Shown here piece by piece: positions 1-9,103 of a DNA stretch of 64,000 nt. The position numbers were made by a program, and so were the translations under genes. A model generated the notes under the pieces. It had not been told where the DNA came from and searched no databases. It saw nothing but the letters and a program-made list of their open reading frames with translations. Within the stretch, counting starts at the first letter, position 1; the number at the start of each line of letters is the position of its first letter. Source of the DNA: Telopea speciosissima (Eukaryota; Streptophyta; Magnoliopsida; Proteales; Proteaceae); assembly GCF_018873765.1 (NCBI RefSeq), contig NC_057924.1, positions 9,883,001 through 9,947,000 on the forward strand. The letters run 5' to 3'.

Positions 1-593
1 ATGGCGCTTCATACTAAAGTGGAAAACCATGTGTAGTTTCATTCTATGATCAACGGTTTTTGAACTGGGTTCTCTAGGTGGGTTTTAGTTCTACCACTCG
101 TTAGACCAGAAAGAACCCATGTACAACCTTAGCCATATGAACCCAATGATTGAAGGAAAGACACATTTTATGAATGATTTAAAAAAAAAATGTAACCATT
201 GCACAAGGTTCCACTCCAGTGGGGTCTAGGGAGGTTCATAATATATGTAACTTTACCCTTACTTTCCAAATAAATAAGGGAAAATACCATCCCCTCCCCT
301 CTAAGTATCCATAATATCAAATCCCACCCCCAAGTTTTGAATAATGATAATGCCCTCCCCTACTTTTGAAAGATTCTATCAAATATACCCTAAATGTTAA
401 AAAACGCCATTAAGTGATGACGTGGGCATGTCCAATTTTTTTAAAACCCCAGATTACCCTTAATATAATTTAATTCCAATTTTACCCTCTTTAATCCCAA
501 AACCCCTTTTTTCATCTTTTTCACCCAAAAACCCTTTTTCGTTTCTTCGTCTTCTTTTTCCCCTCATGCTCCACCAATTTTTATCTTCTCATG
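1..593. other. Intergenic; first ~240 bases resemble upstream DNA of the array's SCWGPN genes
   Basis: No gene is supported here. Bases 1-240 match, with many small differences, sequence at about 22,720-22,960 and 25,620-25,800. Both of those lie upstream of minus-strand DUF3774 genes (shared features are a ggaaaaccatgtg-like start, a ggtgggttttggt block and a ccaaccttagcca block). This implies that another array unit lies just outside the left edge. Bases 260-560 are C/T-rich and AT-rich low-complexity DNA. Confidence 0.6.
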
Positions 594-1046
594 TTACAGC
601 ACGTTTCTGTAACGCATTGTGCGGTAGTTACAGAGACCATGTACACCATGTGGGGCCCTTAATGTTTTTGCTGGGATGTTGTTAGCGTTGTTGTCTTGAA
701 CCGTCGAAGTTGTTGCGGCAGTGGTTGTCTTTTTAACGGCGATGATAAGGTTTTCGCCATCCATGACAGCTCTGTAAACGATGCAATGGCTTCCTTTACC
801 AAGAAAGCTCACAGGGGAGAAGCCACTAGTGGCGGACTCTAGTTCAGTATAGGAGAATTTTCGAACATTGTTATGCCGCCGGCCGATACTGTTGCTGCTG
901 CTTCTTCTTTTTAGGGTTCCAGTTATAAGAATCGCAGACGGCAATGGCGGACTCTGTTTTACAAGAGAAGCCATGATAACCCATTTGGAGGTTCTATCTA
1001 AGTCAAATTCTACAATGGTGAGGGGAAAGGAGAGTGAAAAGGGCAA
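594..1046 (-). pseudogene. Receptor-like protein kinase N-lobe fragment
   Basis: The 150-codon reading frame contains the start of a plant receptor-like kinase domain. A KFSYTELESATSGF segment (about residues 63-76) is followed by a glycine loop GKGSHCIVY and then IIAVKK, which supplies the ATP-binding lysine. The third glycine of the loop is replaced by Cys. No C-helix, HRD or DFG motif follows; the frame ends in unrelated sequence after about residue 115. The fragment therefore covers only the first two or three strands of a domain of roughly 270 residues and cannot be an active kinase. It may be a truncated relic or one exon of a gene cut by the nearby LINE insertion. The family assignment is safe, but the subfamily is not. 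Confidence 0.55.
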
Positions 1047-1192
1047 ATATTAAATCGAGAGAGGCAAGAGCCATTAATGTGGGAACGAACCATGGGATAA
1101 GAATCAAAGTCTCCAAACAGTACTCCCTATAGTGTCTGCTTTATAGCTTTTTAACCTTTTTAGACTTTAGGAAGGGGAGAGGGAAAGGATTT

Positions 1193-1763
1193 TTTTTTTG
1201 TTTTTGGCACGAAAAACCCTGCAAGCGGGGCAATATATTAGGCTTCGGAGAGCAAAAAGGAAGTTACAATATTGAGGAGGTCCTCCGGAAAGGAAGACTT
1301 CCACAAACCCAGATAAAGGTAGCACAACGCCCACTTAGAGATAGTGTGGGCACAAGCATTGTCATCTCTGCCAACAAAAGAGAAAGAGATAGACTCAAAG
1401 CATGAAGAGAGAAGTCCTAAATCCATCATAATGATGGAGACTTCAATCGGGGGGTGGAATAAGGGGTCCAGCAAACACTTTACAAGAACTTGACAGTCGG
1501 AATGGAGAACAACTCGACGAAGCCCATCATTAACTGCCGTTTGCAACCCCATACAGATTGCTCTAGCTTCCCCAATAATAGCTGAGCTGGAAAAGTCGTG
1601 CTCAATAGACATCATGTACAGGCGTCTAAGATAAGTAGTGATAACCACCCCCATACCCATAACCCTAGGCCTATCGGATAGGGAAGCGTCAGTAAAAATG
1701 TGTAAAGCCCCCACCACTAGGCAAGGATAGGGCCGGGGAAAAGGGGGGGTGGCAGGGGAGCAA
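1193..1763 (-). mobile_element. 5'-truncated LINE 3' end with RNase H-like domain and target duplication
   Basis: A minus-strand frame (1717-1238, 159 codons) encodes a plant LINE RNase H-like domain (RVT_3). Acidic positions are visible in FTDAS, GEA, HSDCQ and GRDDNACAH. The frame is followed on the minus strand by an A-rich tail (plus-strand T run at 1190-1200). Near-identical AGAGGGAAAG(G)ATTTT flanks at about 1178-1194 and 1764-1778 look like the target-site duplication. The element is therefore only about 570 bp, the usual product of 5' truncation during target-primed reverse transcription. It is non-autonomous, with no reverse transcriptase or endonuclease present. Confidence 0.72.
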
Positions 1764-1778
1764 AGAGGGAAAGATTTT

Positions 1779-2680
1779 CAACTCTCAAGTCTCAAGTAGA
1801 AATTAATTCTGTGTCTACCAAAAATAAATAAATTAATACCTTCTCAGTTAATATTTTAATAACAAGAGAAGACTTTGAGGAGATGATTTGGTAAAAATAG
1901 AGGTCTGGAATCAAAGCTGAAGTGGCCGGATAAGCTAACTAATGAGGATACCATCTCAGCATTACACATCAGCCGAATACAAGGGCCCACCATGACTACA
2001 TCAATGCCTCCGCAGACCAAACTTAGCACACTAGCTCATGTGGTTCAGCTGTTACAGCTTCCGTGGTTATCTAGAACCATCCATCTTGTAACTAATTGCT
2101 TCATATCTGACCATTCATTTTGTAACTAACAGGCTATACAACATATAAAAGGAAACTAATACACTGCTTCTCATTGAGAAAGCCTTTCATAACTCTCTGA
2201 ATTTGTCTGTCTTTACTAACTTTGAAATCTTTAGAACTTCTTTACCCATTTAAAAAACACAAAGGGGAAACAAGATATTTCAAATTTATGATGTAAAGCT
2301 AGAATTCATGGAATGAAATTGAAGCAGACTCGTGGTGCTTTCATGCTGAAGAAACAGAGTAGCAGGTCGGCCAAAGCAGAACCATTCCAGCTTAATCTCA
2401 TTTTTAGTGCTAGTAATTTTTCTTGGGAGTTCAGTTTTTGGGTTATCCTAAGACTAATACAAGCATGTCCATGAATGTTTACATTGCTCAAAGCCCAACC
2501 CCTTTGAGTTGCCAGATTTCTCCTGATGTTTTGTCTTGGCCCTCAACCACTCGTTCTACACATTACTAAAACCAGAGAGAATACAAAAATCCGATCTTTC
2601 TTCTGGGTTGAAACCAGATAGCCCGGAGATGGAGGAGGCAGTGGTTATGGACATCCTGAGGGCAGCGAATTGGAGGGGAT
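1779..2680. other. Intergenic, no gene seen
   Basis: This is AT-rich sequence with short frames only and no recognisable domain. The segment after about 2560 becomes alignable with the 5' part of the ICWGPK genes but is heavily rearranged. Confidence 0.5.
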
Positions 2681-2881
2681 AGCAATTTGGCGGAGTCTGG
2701 CAAGTCTAACCAAATTAGGCGCTTCTCTGGAGGCTTGAGCAAACAGTAGATATCTACGAATAGCAGCGACAAGATGAAGAGGAGACGAGAAGAAGAGAAG
2801 GCCGAGACTCTCCTGCACTTAATCTGTTGGGGTCCCAAGAAATCATTTTGTTTTGCTTCTGAAGTTTGTTCAATGTTTTAG
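2681..2881 (+). pseudogene. ICWGPK micro-gene pseudogene (premature stop, lost stop)
   Basis: In one continuous frame the plus strand reads SNLAESGKSNQIRRFSGGLS, then KQ and an in-frame TAG at 2747-2749. It continues through a KMKRRREEEKAETL stretch to LLHLICWGPK. This aligns along its length with the intact genes at 6530 and 15178. Three lesions are visible. The N-terminal 20 residues are unrecognisable, the QQE codons have become a stop, and the normal TAA after the final Lys is mutated to AAA so that the frame runs on to TAG at 2879. It forms a convergent pair with the minus-strand DUF3774 copies at 3447-3549 and 3900-4178. Confidence 0.8.
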
Positions 2882-3446
2882 AACTTGAGAATTTCGGTTG
2901 AAAGAAAAATCGAAGTAATGAGTGTTATACAAGAGTTGTGTCTTAATAGATCACATTGAAGGGTTACAGTTTCTGTAAATGCCTAGCTTCTGGTTTGCTG
3001 AACGCTTTAATGACAACAAATTTTAAGGATGTAGTAGTGATTGGAGCCATTGGCATGTAATTTTCTGTTTCATTAATGGAGCACTTTATCTATTGACTGC
3101 AATAGAGAAAATTTCCTCCATTTTTAGAGATACGCTCGCTTCCTTTTTTTTTTCTTGGAACAAATGTACTCTCTTAAAATTAATTCTACCCTTACAAGCA
3201 TTCATTCCTCTCAAAGGCTCAAACTTTGCAAGAACCGTCGTCAGTTCATTCCTCTTCAATCCTTCAATTGAAGCTTTCGTGATAGACGATCATCAAAAAT
3301 CGGATAAAGCATCCTTCTATTGGAAGCTCCAAGAAGGCCTAAGAGACTTGCATCTTTGTAAGAATACAGAACTCAGGCAATTTAGATCCAAAGTCTATTT
3401 CAAGTATTGGTAACAGAATTAGTACCCTAAACAACAAAATAGAACT
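2882..3446. other. Intergenic spacer of a convergent pair
   Basis: The sequence is the 3' flank of the ICWGPK pseudogene. It resembles the flanks of the copies at 6751 and 15405 (shared gttgtgtcttaat and agggttacagtttctg blocks). An agacttgcatctttgtaag block near 3347 recurs at about 8152 and 15899. No independent gene is seen. Confidence 0.5.
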
Positions 3447-3549
3447 ACAGTGATCTAGGGTGTAATCCCATCTACAGAATCCTTGATCTTTCAGTGCTTC
3501 GAACGCTGGGACGCTCGCTCTCACGATTCAACCACTGCACGTCGAACAT
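3447..3549 (-). pseudogene. Truncated DUF3774 wound-responsive copy
   Basis: On the minus strand an ATG at 3549-3547 is followed by sequence alignable with the start of the gene at 4178. Several small deletions then scramble the frame. From about 3524 the frame reads RASVPAFEALKDQGFCRWDY, equivalent to residues 11-30 of the intact protein. Homology then stops, and the Ser-rich linker and the C-terminal CWGPN box are absent. It lies only about 350 bases from the intact copy at 3900, suggesting a local tandem duplication in which one copy decayed. Confidence 0.72.
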
Positions 3550-3899
3550 TTTGGGTCTTGCTGATGTTGCTTAATTCTTCTGATCTGATAGAAAGGAAAA
3601 TATTTTGGTGGCAAGGAAAGATGGACTGAAATGTGCCAACTGATGATAAATTATACTATTTGTCTGGTATCTGAAATTAATTGGGAGATTATGATCGATG
3701 ATGCGAGTACTAGACTTGCAATGAATCAACCTGAAATCAAAAAAATCATAAATGGAATAGAAAGAAACAAATGATTGAAATGATTTTAGATCTTTTTTAC
3801 TTTATCCTCTATAATCAAACCAATGTTCGCTCAATTAGTATTTACAGAATGGACGAAATAGGAGTAATACAGCTCTGGAGTGGAGAGATTTGGAGTTCC

Positions 3900-4178
3900 T
3901 CAATTGGGACCCCAGCAACTCAAGTACATAACTTTTCTAAAAGATTCTTCCGATTGCTTAATTTTCTCATCACTCGGAACCACCTTATTAGACATCGCCA
4001 TTGCAGAAGAGGAAGAAGAGGGAAATCTGTTGGCTTGAGATAGAGATCTGCAATTGTTCTTGGCATGTTGATGGAAAGATCGGAAGGCATAATTCCATCT
4101 ACAGAACCCTTGATCCTTCAGTGCTTCGACAGCCCCAACGCTTGCAGCCACGATCCAAGCTCTGCTCGTCGAACTCAT
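3900..4178 (-). CDS. Wound-responsive DUF3774 family protein
   Basis: This intronless gene encodes 92 residues. The conserved N-terminal block SSTSRAWIVAASVGAVEALK is followed by DQGFCRWNY and a HQHAK motif (residues 2-40). A Ser-rich linker follows (residues 53-58), then the C-terminal box EESFRKVMYLSCWGPN (77-92). This order and length are typical of the plant DUF3774 family. Arabidopsis members are annotated as wound-responsive and occur in tandem; their molecular function is not established. No signal peptide or membrane span is convincing. The first ATG gives the family-standard MSS start. This is the most divergent intact copy of the array, with a different linker (RFPSSSSSAMAMSNKVVPSD) from the 24-33 kb copies. 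It faces the degenerate ICWGPK gene at 2681. Confidence 0.92.
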   Translation of the reverse strand: MSSTSRAWIVAASVGAVEALKDQGFCRWNYAFRSFHQHAKNNCRSLSQANRFPSSSSSAMAMSNKVVPSDEKIKQSEESFRKVMYLSCWGPN

Positions 4179-4308
4179 TTTCAGTTCTTCGCTACTGTGG
4201 TTGCTTCTTAATTTGGTAAAATAATAAGAAATAGATTGAGAATGTGAAGCTGTGAAAAAGCAGTTTGAATTGAGCTTGAGAGTTGAGAGGGTAAGGTAGA
4301 CACATAAA

Positions 4309-4317
4309 CCTTAAATA
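4309..4317 (-). promoter_or_regulatory. Probable TATA box of the 3900-4178 gene
   Basis: The minus strand reads TATTTAAGG about 131 bases upstream of the ATG, followed by a purine-rich leader. The GGCGCC promoter block found upstream of the other DUF3774 copies is degenerate here; only a related GCCCACGGG remains, at about 4385-4395. Confidence 0.4.
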
Positions 4318-4439
4318 GGAAAAGTGAGAGTGAGAGAGAGAGACTGATGATAAGATCATCGAAACACTGTGTTAGTCATTAGAACCCGTGGGCGATTTTG
4401 CCAATGGTTTCGGAAATCAGATTCACTGCATGTACTTTT

Positions 4440-4928
4440 CTGAAATCTGGCAATTTGATTAGTCTTCAAATTAAAGAAAAAGACATCAATGTCCTCAGCT
4501 AGTCATGGCCTCATGGGTTGGTCACTTTTATATCAATGGTCATAAATGTTTTAAAAATAAATAAATAAGTAAATGCAAATGATCTGCTATTGGTGAGGGG
4601 AGTAATCCTATCCTTCTAAAGAGCATCTCATAATAGTAATCGTTCAACCATTTCTCTATCTATATTTAAATACACACATATGATTAATTTATAGTTTAAA
4701 ATCACATATTTATATTATATTTCAATACAATTACAAGCTCAATACAAATGTAAATCCCTCCAATATAAAGCAAATATTCCCAATACTTAGCCTACAATCA
4801 AATACAATAGAAAGGGATCATAGTCAAAATTGGCTTAGACCAATTCGTTTTATCTTGAGCTCACGGTTTCAGGTATTGGTATTCAATTGATTCGTATCAA
4901 TATCGGATTAGGCCGATATCAATAAGTT
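4440..4928. other. Intergenic; holds the empty site of the element-1 insertion
   Basis: This is AT-rich DNA with no gene. At 4901-4920 the sequence tatcggattaggccgatatc corresponds to the uninterrupted form of the site that carries a Mutator-like element at 9288-12989. The 10-mer TAGGCCGATA (4909-4918) matches the duplicated TAGACCGATA / TAGACGGATA there. Confidence 0.6.
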
Positions 4929-5900
4929 TGTTAGGTACTTGACCTGTAAAACATGCTAGATAGTTAGAAATTTTATTGATATCTAATGAGGAATATATAT
5001 ACAAAAAGATACAATCTGATGGAATATGAAAGAGGTAAAATAAGAATGAGATAAGAAGAGAAACCATATCACATGTGATACAGAGTTTCTATACTGAAGG
5101 GATTCTATATCACATATGTTAACCATGGAAATATGGAAGACTTGCGCACAAAGAGACTTCTTCCATAGAAATCGACTAGTACTCCCCCTCAAGTTGGAGT
5201 GTGGAGATCCTGAATACCCAATTTGGTGAGTAAAAATTGGAAAGTATCATGGTCCTGTGGGTTGGTGAAAATGTCTGACAATTGCATGCGAGAAGGAACA
5301 TGAGCTGTAGTGAGTCAACCAATTGAATGTGTTCACATAAAATATAATAGTTAATTTCAATATGCTTGGTACGTTCATGATAAACTGAATTAACTGCAAT
5401 ATATAGGATGATTTGACTGTCACAATAGAGCCGCATAAGAAGCAAAGGAGAAATGCCGTGATCTTGGAATAGGGTTTGACGCCAGATCAATTCACAAGTC
5501 GTAGTGATTAGATATTCGACTTCGATTGAAGAACGAGAGATACTACTGTATTTCTTGAATTTGCAAGAAAGTGGAGTGCCACCAAGTAAAGTAATAGTTT
5601 CTTTTATTTTTTATATAAAGTAAAGTAATATAGTCAGTAACAAAACCGCGTGTAGGAGGGCAGGACAGCCCAATCCAAGTCTTAGAAAGCAGTGAGCTGT
5701 AGAGAGCTTTGTGCAGAGGAAAAAAAGACCAGTACCAAGAGAGCTTTAGATATTAATATTTTAAGGATTGAAACAGTTTGATACCAATGGATATTTGACC
5801 GATTAATGAAGCTACGGATGCCGATACCTATGTGCATACTTGGGGTATTTTTATCTCCTTGGGCCATCCAGTGAGGAGACAACGAACACTAAAGAAAAGA
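4929..5900 (-). mobile_element. Copia retrotransposon 3' end (RNase H tail plus LTR)
   Basis: The minus-strand frame at 5490-5176 contains LYCDSQIILYIAVNSVYHER and then TKHIEI, the C-terminal RNase H signature of Ty1/Copia polyproteins. Next comes the polypurine-like tract cttgagggggag and a probable short LTR (about 253 bp, 4929-5181 on the plus strand) starting TGTTAGG. The LTR's other end is a mutated CTAACA (gactagta). Only the 3' end is present, with frameshifts, so this is a dead fragment. A paralogous fragment lies at 13010-14800 in the next duplication unit. Confidence 0.75.
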
Positions 5901-6398
5901 AGTATGATATTCAAATTTTTTTTTTTTTTATAGGTAAGAGGGGATGTAGGATGTGAATCACGAAGACTTGAACTCAAGACCTCTTGATAACAATGAATCT
6001 TTACGCATCAATAGCTATTAAGTACACTATATACTTGACCACGACCTATGTATCTTTTATTCCTAAAGAGGATCATTTTAGTATGGCATAGCTGTAAATT
6101 TAATTAAATCTGCCCACTCTAACCAAATAATGTATATATTTTCTAAGTAAGTTTAATATATTTTATTTTTTCATAAAAAAATAAAGAATAGAAAACCAGA
6201 GGCGGTATGATTGGAGGATTTGGTGGTTTTACCAAAACTTTGGATCGGGAAAACCCAACTCCCAAGGTCCGAACTTGTGGCCGACTCCCATAGTTTTTAT
6301 TTTTTATTTTTTATTCCTTGCTCTTCTTGCTTATGATTCAAGAAACTTCCTGAATAATTATTGAAAAAATAAAATCGTCAATAATCGATTTTAACCCT
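5901..6398. other. Intergenic, 5' flank of ICWGPK gene A
   Basis: From about 6190 onward this matches 14,805-15,000 (a gaaaaccagaggc start, then a ggtggttt..ccaaaactt block and a cttgctcttcttgc block). It therefore belongs to the duplicated unit. Bases 5915-6060 are unrelated AT-rich DNA not found in the paralogue. Confidence 0.55.
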
Positions 6399-6406
6399 TA
6401 TTTAAG
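6399..6406 (+). promoter_or_regulatory. TATA-like box of ICWGPK gene A
   Basis: TATTTAAG lies about 125 bases upstream of the ATG, inside a block (AATCGATTTTAAC then TATTTAAG and CCCTATTAAACTTG) that is conserved before the gene at 15178. The block also appears twice before the remodelled copy at 31401. Conservation of the block among otherwise drifting flanks supports a core-promoter role. Confidence 0.55.
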
Positions 6407-6529
6407 CCCTATTAAACTTGTCACTGAATATCAGTAAGCTTTCCTTTAATTGAAGATTCATTCGGCAAACTGTTCTTCACCCTAATCTCCCGTTTCAAAG
6501 AAATCTCTCAAAAATTTTAAAAACAAAAG

Positions 6530-6751
6530 ATGAGTGGCAGCAGTTCACGGATTTGCAAAATCGAGTCCGCCTTCAAAGCAATGCAGAGAAGCAATTTGGC
6601 GGCGTCCGACAATTCCAACCAAATTAGGCGTTTCTCTGGAGGCGTGAGCCAACAAGAGATATCTAAGAATAGCACCGAAGAAATGAAGAGAAGACGAGAA
6701 AAAGAGAAGGCAGAGACACTCGTTCACTTAATCTGTTGGGGTCCCAAGTAA
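6530..6751 (+). CDS. ICWGPK micro-protein, DUF3774-like (copy A)
   Basis: An intronless 73-residue protein. Residues 1-25 are a polar start with SRICK and KAMQRSNLAA. Residues 31-48 hold QIRRFSGGVSQQEISKNS. A strongly basic helix-like stretch MKRRREKEKAETL spans 52-64, and the protein ends VHLICWGPK. The Lys/Glu-rich segment followed by Leu-x-Cys-Trp-Gly-Pro resembles the C-terminal box of the neighbouring DUF3774 proteins (YLSCWGPN). That makes it a likely divergent relative, but the N-terminal half is unlike them. No signal peptide or membrane span is visible. The ATG is fixed by the matching start of the 15178 copy. The gene converges on the DUF3774 gene at 8638. The differences from copy B are mostly conservative, which argues for selection on the protein. 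Confidence 0.8.
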   Translation: MSGSSSRICKIESAFKAMQRSNLAASDNSNQIRRFSGGVSQQEISKNSTEEMKRRREKEKAETLVHLICWGPK

Positions 6752-8637
6752 TCAATCTATTTAGCCTCTAGATTTTGTTCGGTGTGTTTAGAAGTTAAGA
6801 ATTTCTGTTCAACCACCAAAAATTTTAGTAACTCGAGTGTTTACAAAGAGTTGTGTCTTAATTAATGGTTCCACAGACTACAGATCAATTCCAAGGGTTA
6901 CCGTTTCTGGTTTGATGAAATCTGTAGCGACATCAAGTCTAAGGATTAGTGGTTGAAGACATTAGCATGTATCTTTTTCTGTTTCATGGGAGATCAGTAA
7001 TTGGAATTTTGGACTTGAAAAGCTTAAGGTATCTTTCTTTATTAAAATCTAAATCTTTTAAAAATGGTGAATGTTTTCAGAGGATTAAATGCGAAGTTCA
7101 AGTTTTGTTACAGTCATATTTATCCCACATCGAATGCCAAGAAATTAAGGGTCAACAGAGAGAACCGTGTGTCCGGCCTATCATGAATAGTGATTATTCA
7201 GATGAGTTTAGATGTCCTTAATGGGGTTGCATACCTGCCTTTTATAGTAGATATGGCGGTAGGCGGTTGGAGAGTCCCCGTTGATGCGATGCGTTGAGTG
7301 GATAGAGCCCAGGTACGGGCTCTATCGTTGCCATCTCCCGTGGGAGGGAGTGTCCTGGTGGCATCGGGATCCTTCGTGATAGATACCGCGTGTGGGATAA
7401 CGCCTGGTGCTTGAATCGCCGGATGACGTGACCTCTAAGCGGCGGTCAGAGTCCGGTAGTGACATGAGTCTTAGCGACACGATCGGGCCGTAGATGGGTG
7501 GCCCCCACCTACGTGCCACGATGTCGTGCTCGGGTGCGCGTCAAGGCCGCTGGGTGAGGTCAAGCGCTTAGATGTGTGGCCGCGCCTAGGTGAAGCCGCG
7601 CCCCGGGTGTGTGGCCGCGCCTAGGTGAGGCCGCGCTCGGTGAGGAGGCCGCACCCGAGTGAGGCCGCGCCCGGGTGAGGAGGCCGCACTCGGGTGAGCC
7701 GCGCCCTAGTGAGGAGGCCGCGCCCGGGTGAGGCCGCACGTGGGTGAGGGCCGCACCGGGTGAGGCCGCGCTCGATGAGGGGCCGCGCCCGAGTGGTGCT
7801 TGGACCCCGATTCGTTCCCCTTAGCTATGGAGCGGGTCAGTTGCGTGACACGTGGTGGTCGTTGATTGCCCGATGAATATTGGATGTATCGATAGTATGA
7901 AAAACTTAATGAGAGATGATAAGTTCTTGGGTTTTCTAAGTCGATTTATAAGGTGGAGTCGTCCTAAGCTTGTATCAGTTTCTCCCCTATGTAATCACCC
8001 AAATTCCAAGATAAACAAGGGATCGAGAGCCGATCTTCTCTAGCGGAGAACTTCGATACCCTAGGTCTCTTCCCTCTTTGGTAGGAGTCCATATATTCAT
8101 ATTAGAAGTTTCCATAGTCCAATATTGGAAGCTTCAAGAAATCCGAAGAAACTTGCATCTTTGTAAGATTACAAAATGGAAACAGACAGAGAGATCCTTA
8201 TCATATAGTAAACTGTCTCCCTGCTTCTAGATCCTTCGTTGGGACTTTTGAGCTTGATGAACCACCATTCCTCTTAAGATCGCAGATTAAGATAAGGAAT
8301 TAGTGTAAGAATTAACAACTTGGTCCAAACCTGTATGAAACAATTAGGATATATGCTAGAAGAAACACAAATGAAACTACAAAAAAGGGCAAGACAAGGT
8401 AAGGTATGTAACAAAACAAAGCTTGTATATTTCATCTTATTCCACAAACAATTTGGAATATTGTATTTACAATTCTGAACGGTGATTTGGATATGGAAAC
8501 TTTCTACTCAAAACCCGTCCATCGATCCATCGGGACCCTGCATTTCTACTAGGGTTTACGATCTCACACTCATCAAGAATCCCTAGTCGAAAGAAGAAAG
8601 GGGACAAAAAGGTGGGGGGGGTTTAATCGTATTTTTT
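6752..8637. other. Spacer of convergent pair with ~1 kb GC-rich insertion
   Basis: Compared with the paralogous spacer at 15406-16473, this one has an extra block of about 1 kb between 7086 (after a shared aggattaaa) and about 8127 (before a shared caagaaatccgaag). The block is GC-rich, unlike everything around it, and holds the minisatellite listed separately. It contains motifs typical of plant LTR sequences (a tcccacatcgaatg start region and a TATA-like ttttatag). I could not define LTR ends or a target duplication, so a solo LTR is only a guess. Short frames inside are not protein-like. Confidence 0.5.
7535..7800. repeat. GC-rich minisatellite, degenerate gccgcgcc(c)gggtgagg units
   Basis: About a dozen imperfect units of 15-30 bases built on gccgcgcccgggtgagg are arranged head to tail, with unit-to-unit changes at the cccgggt core. 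GC content is far above that of the window. CpG density is high, so methylation would be expected. No coding potential is recognised. Confidence 0.8.
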
Positions 8638-8925
8638 TCAGTTGGGACCCCAACAGCTGAGGTACATAACTTTCCTGAGAGACTCCTCCGACTGCTTCAA
8701 TTTCTCGTCACCAACCTTCTTAGCCGTTTTCACCATTGAAGTCGTCGCCGCCGGAGAAGAAGAAGAAGAAGCTTTTTTAGCCAGGGAGAAGGATCTCATA
8801 TTACCCTTGGCGTGCTGATGCAGCGACCTCAACACATAATTCCATCTACAGATACCTTGATCTTTCAATACCTCCACTGCTCCAACGCTCGCAGCCACGA
8901 TCCAAGCTCTGCTTACCGAACTCAT
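8638..8925 (-). CDS. Wound-responsive DUF3774 family protein
   Basis: An intronless protein of 95 residues. The block SSVSRAWIVAASVGAVEVLK then DQGICRWNYVLRSLHQHAK fills residues 2-40. A basic/Ser-rich linker (AKKASSSSSPAATTS) is at 49-63, a Lys-rich KTAKKVGDEKLKQ at 66-78, and the C-terminal box ESLRKVMYLSCWGPN at 81-95. The ATG is chosen at 8925 because all paralogues start MSS there. An in-frame ATG 13 codons earlier would add a low-complexity HYHYHYE stretch and is probably untranslated leader. It is nearly identical to the copies at 24850, 27428 and 32457 and faces ICWGPK gene A. A TATA box and the conserved GGCGCC block lie upstream. The family is known for wound and stress induction; a biochemical role is not known. 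Confidence 0.93.
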   Translation of the reverse strand: MSSVSRAWIVAASVGAVEVLKDQGICRWNYVLRSLHQHAKGNMRSFSLAKKASSSSSPAATTSMVKTAKKVGDEKLKQSEESLRKVMYLSCWGPN

Positions 8926-9019
8926 CTCTGTTTCGTAATGGTAATGGTAATGTACTTCTCTCACTCGAACTCGATTGATGTTTGACTGAATGATATTAAT
9001 TTGTAGATCTGAGCTCTGA

Positions 9020-9103
9020 TATTATATAGTGGTGGTGGGCCGTGGGCGTGGGAGTAGAAAACCAAACCGTGGGCGTTTTCTTTCCTTTTGGGGGCGCCAC
9101 TGG
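9020..9103 (-). promoter_or_regulatory. Promoter of 8638-8925: TATA box plus GGCGCC/GCCCAC module
   Basis: Minus-strand CTATATAATATC (around 9018-9029) is about 95 bases before the ATG. Upstream of it are CGCCCACGG and CCAGTGGCGCCCCC (9090-9103). The same order and spacing recur before the DUF3774 copies at 16772, 25137, 27715 and 32735, with the GGCGCC block 135-165 bases before each ATG. Confidence 0.6.

Noticed and set aside
2566..2838. 90-codon minus-strand frame opposite the 2681 pseudogene
   Set aside because: It is the antisense shadow of the ICWGPK pseudogene. A similar shadow is seen opposite the 15178 gene (15153-15401).
7322..7519. 65-codon minus-strand frame in GC-rich DNA
   Set aside because: High GC lowers stop-codon frequency. 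The translation is Arg/Pro/Ser-rich without any recognisable domain.
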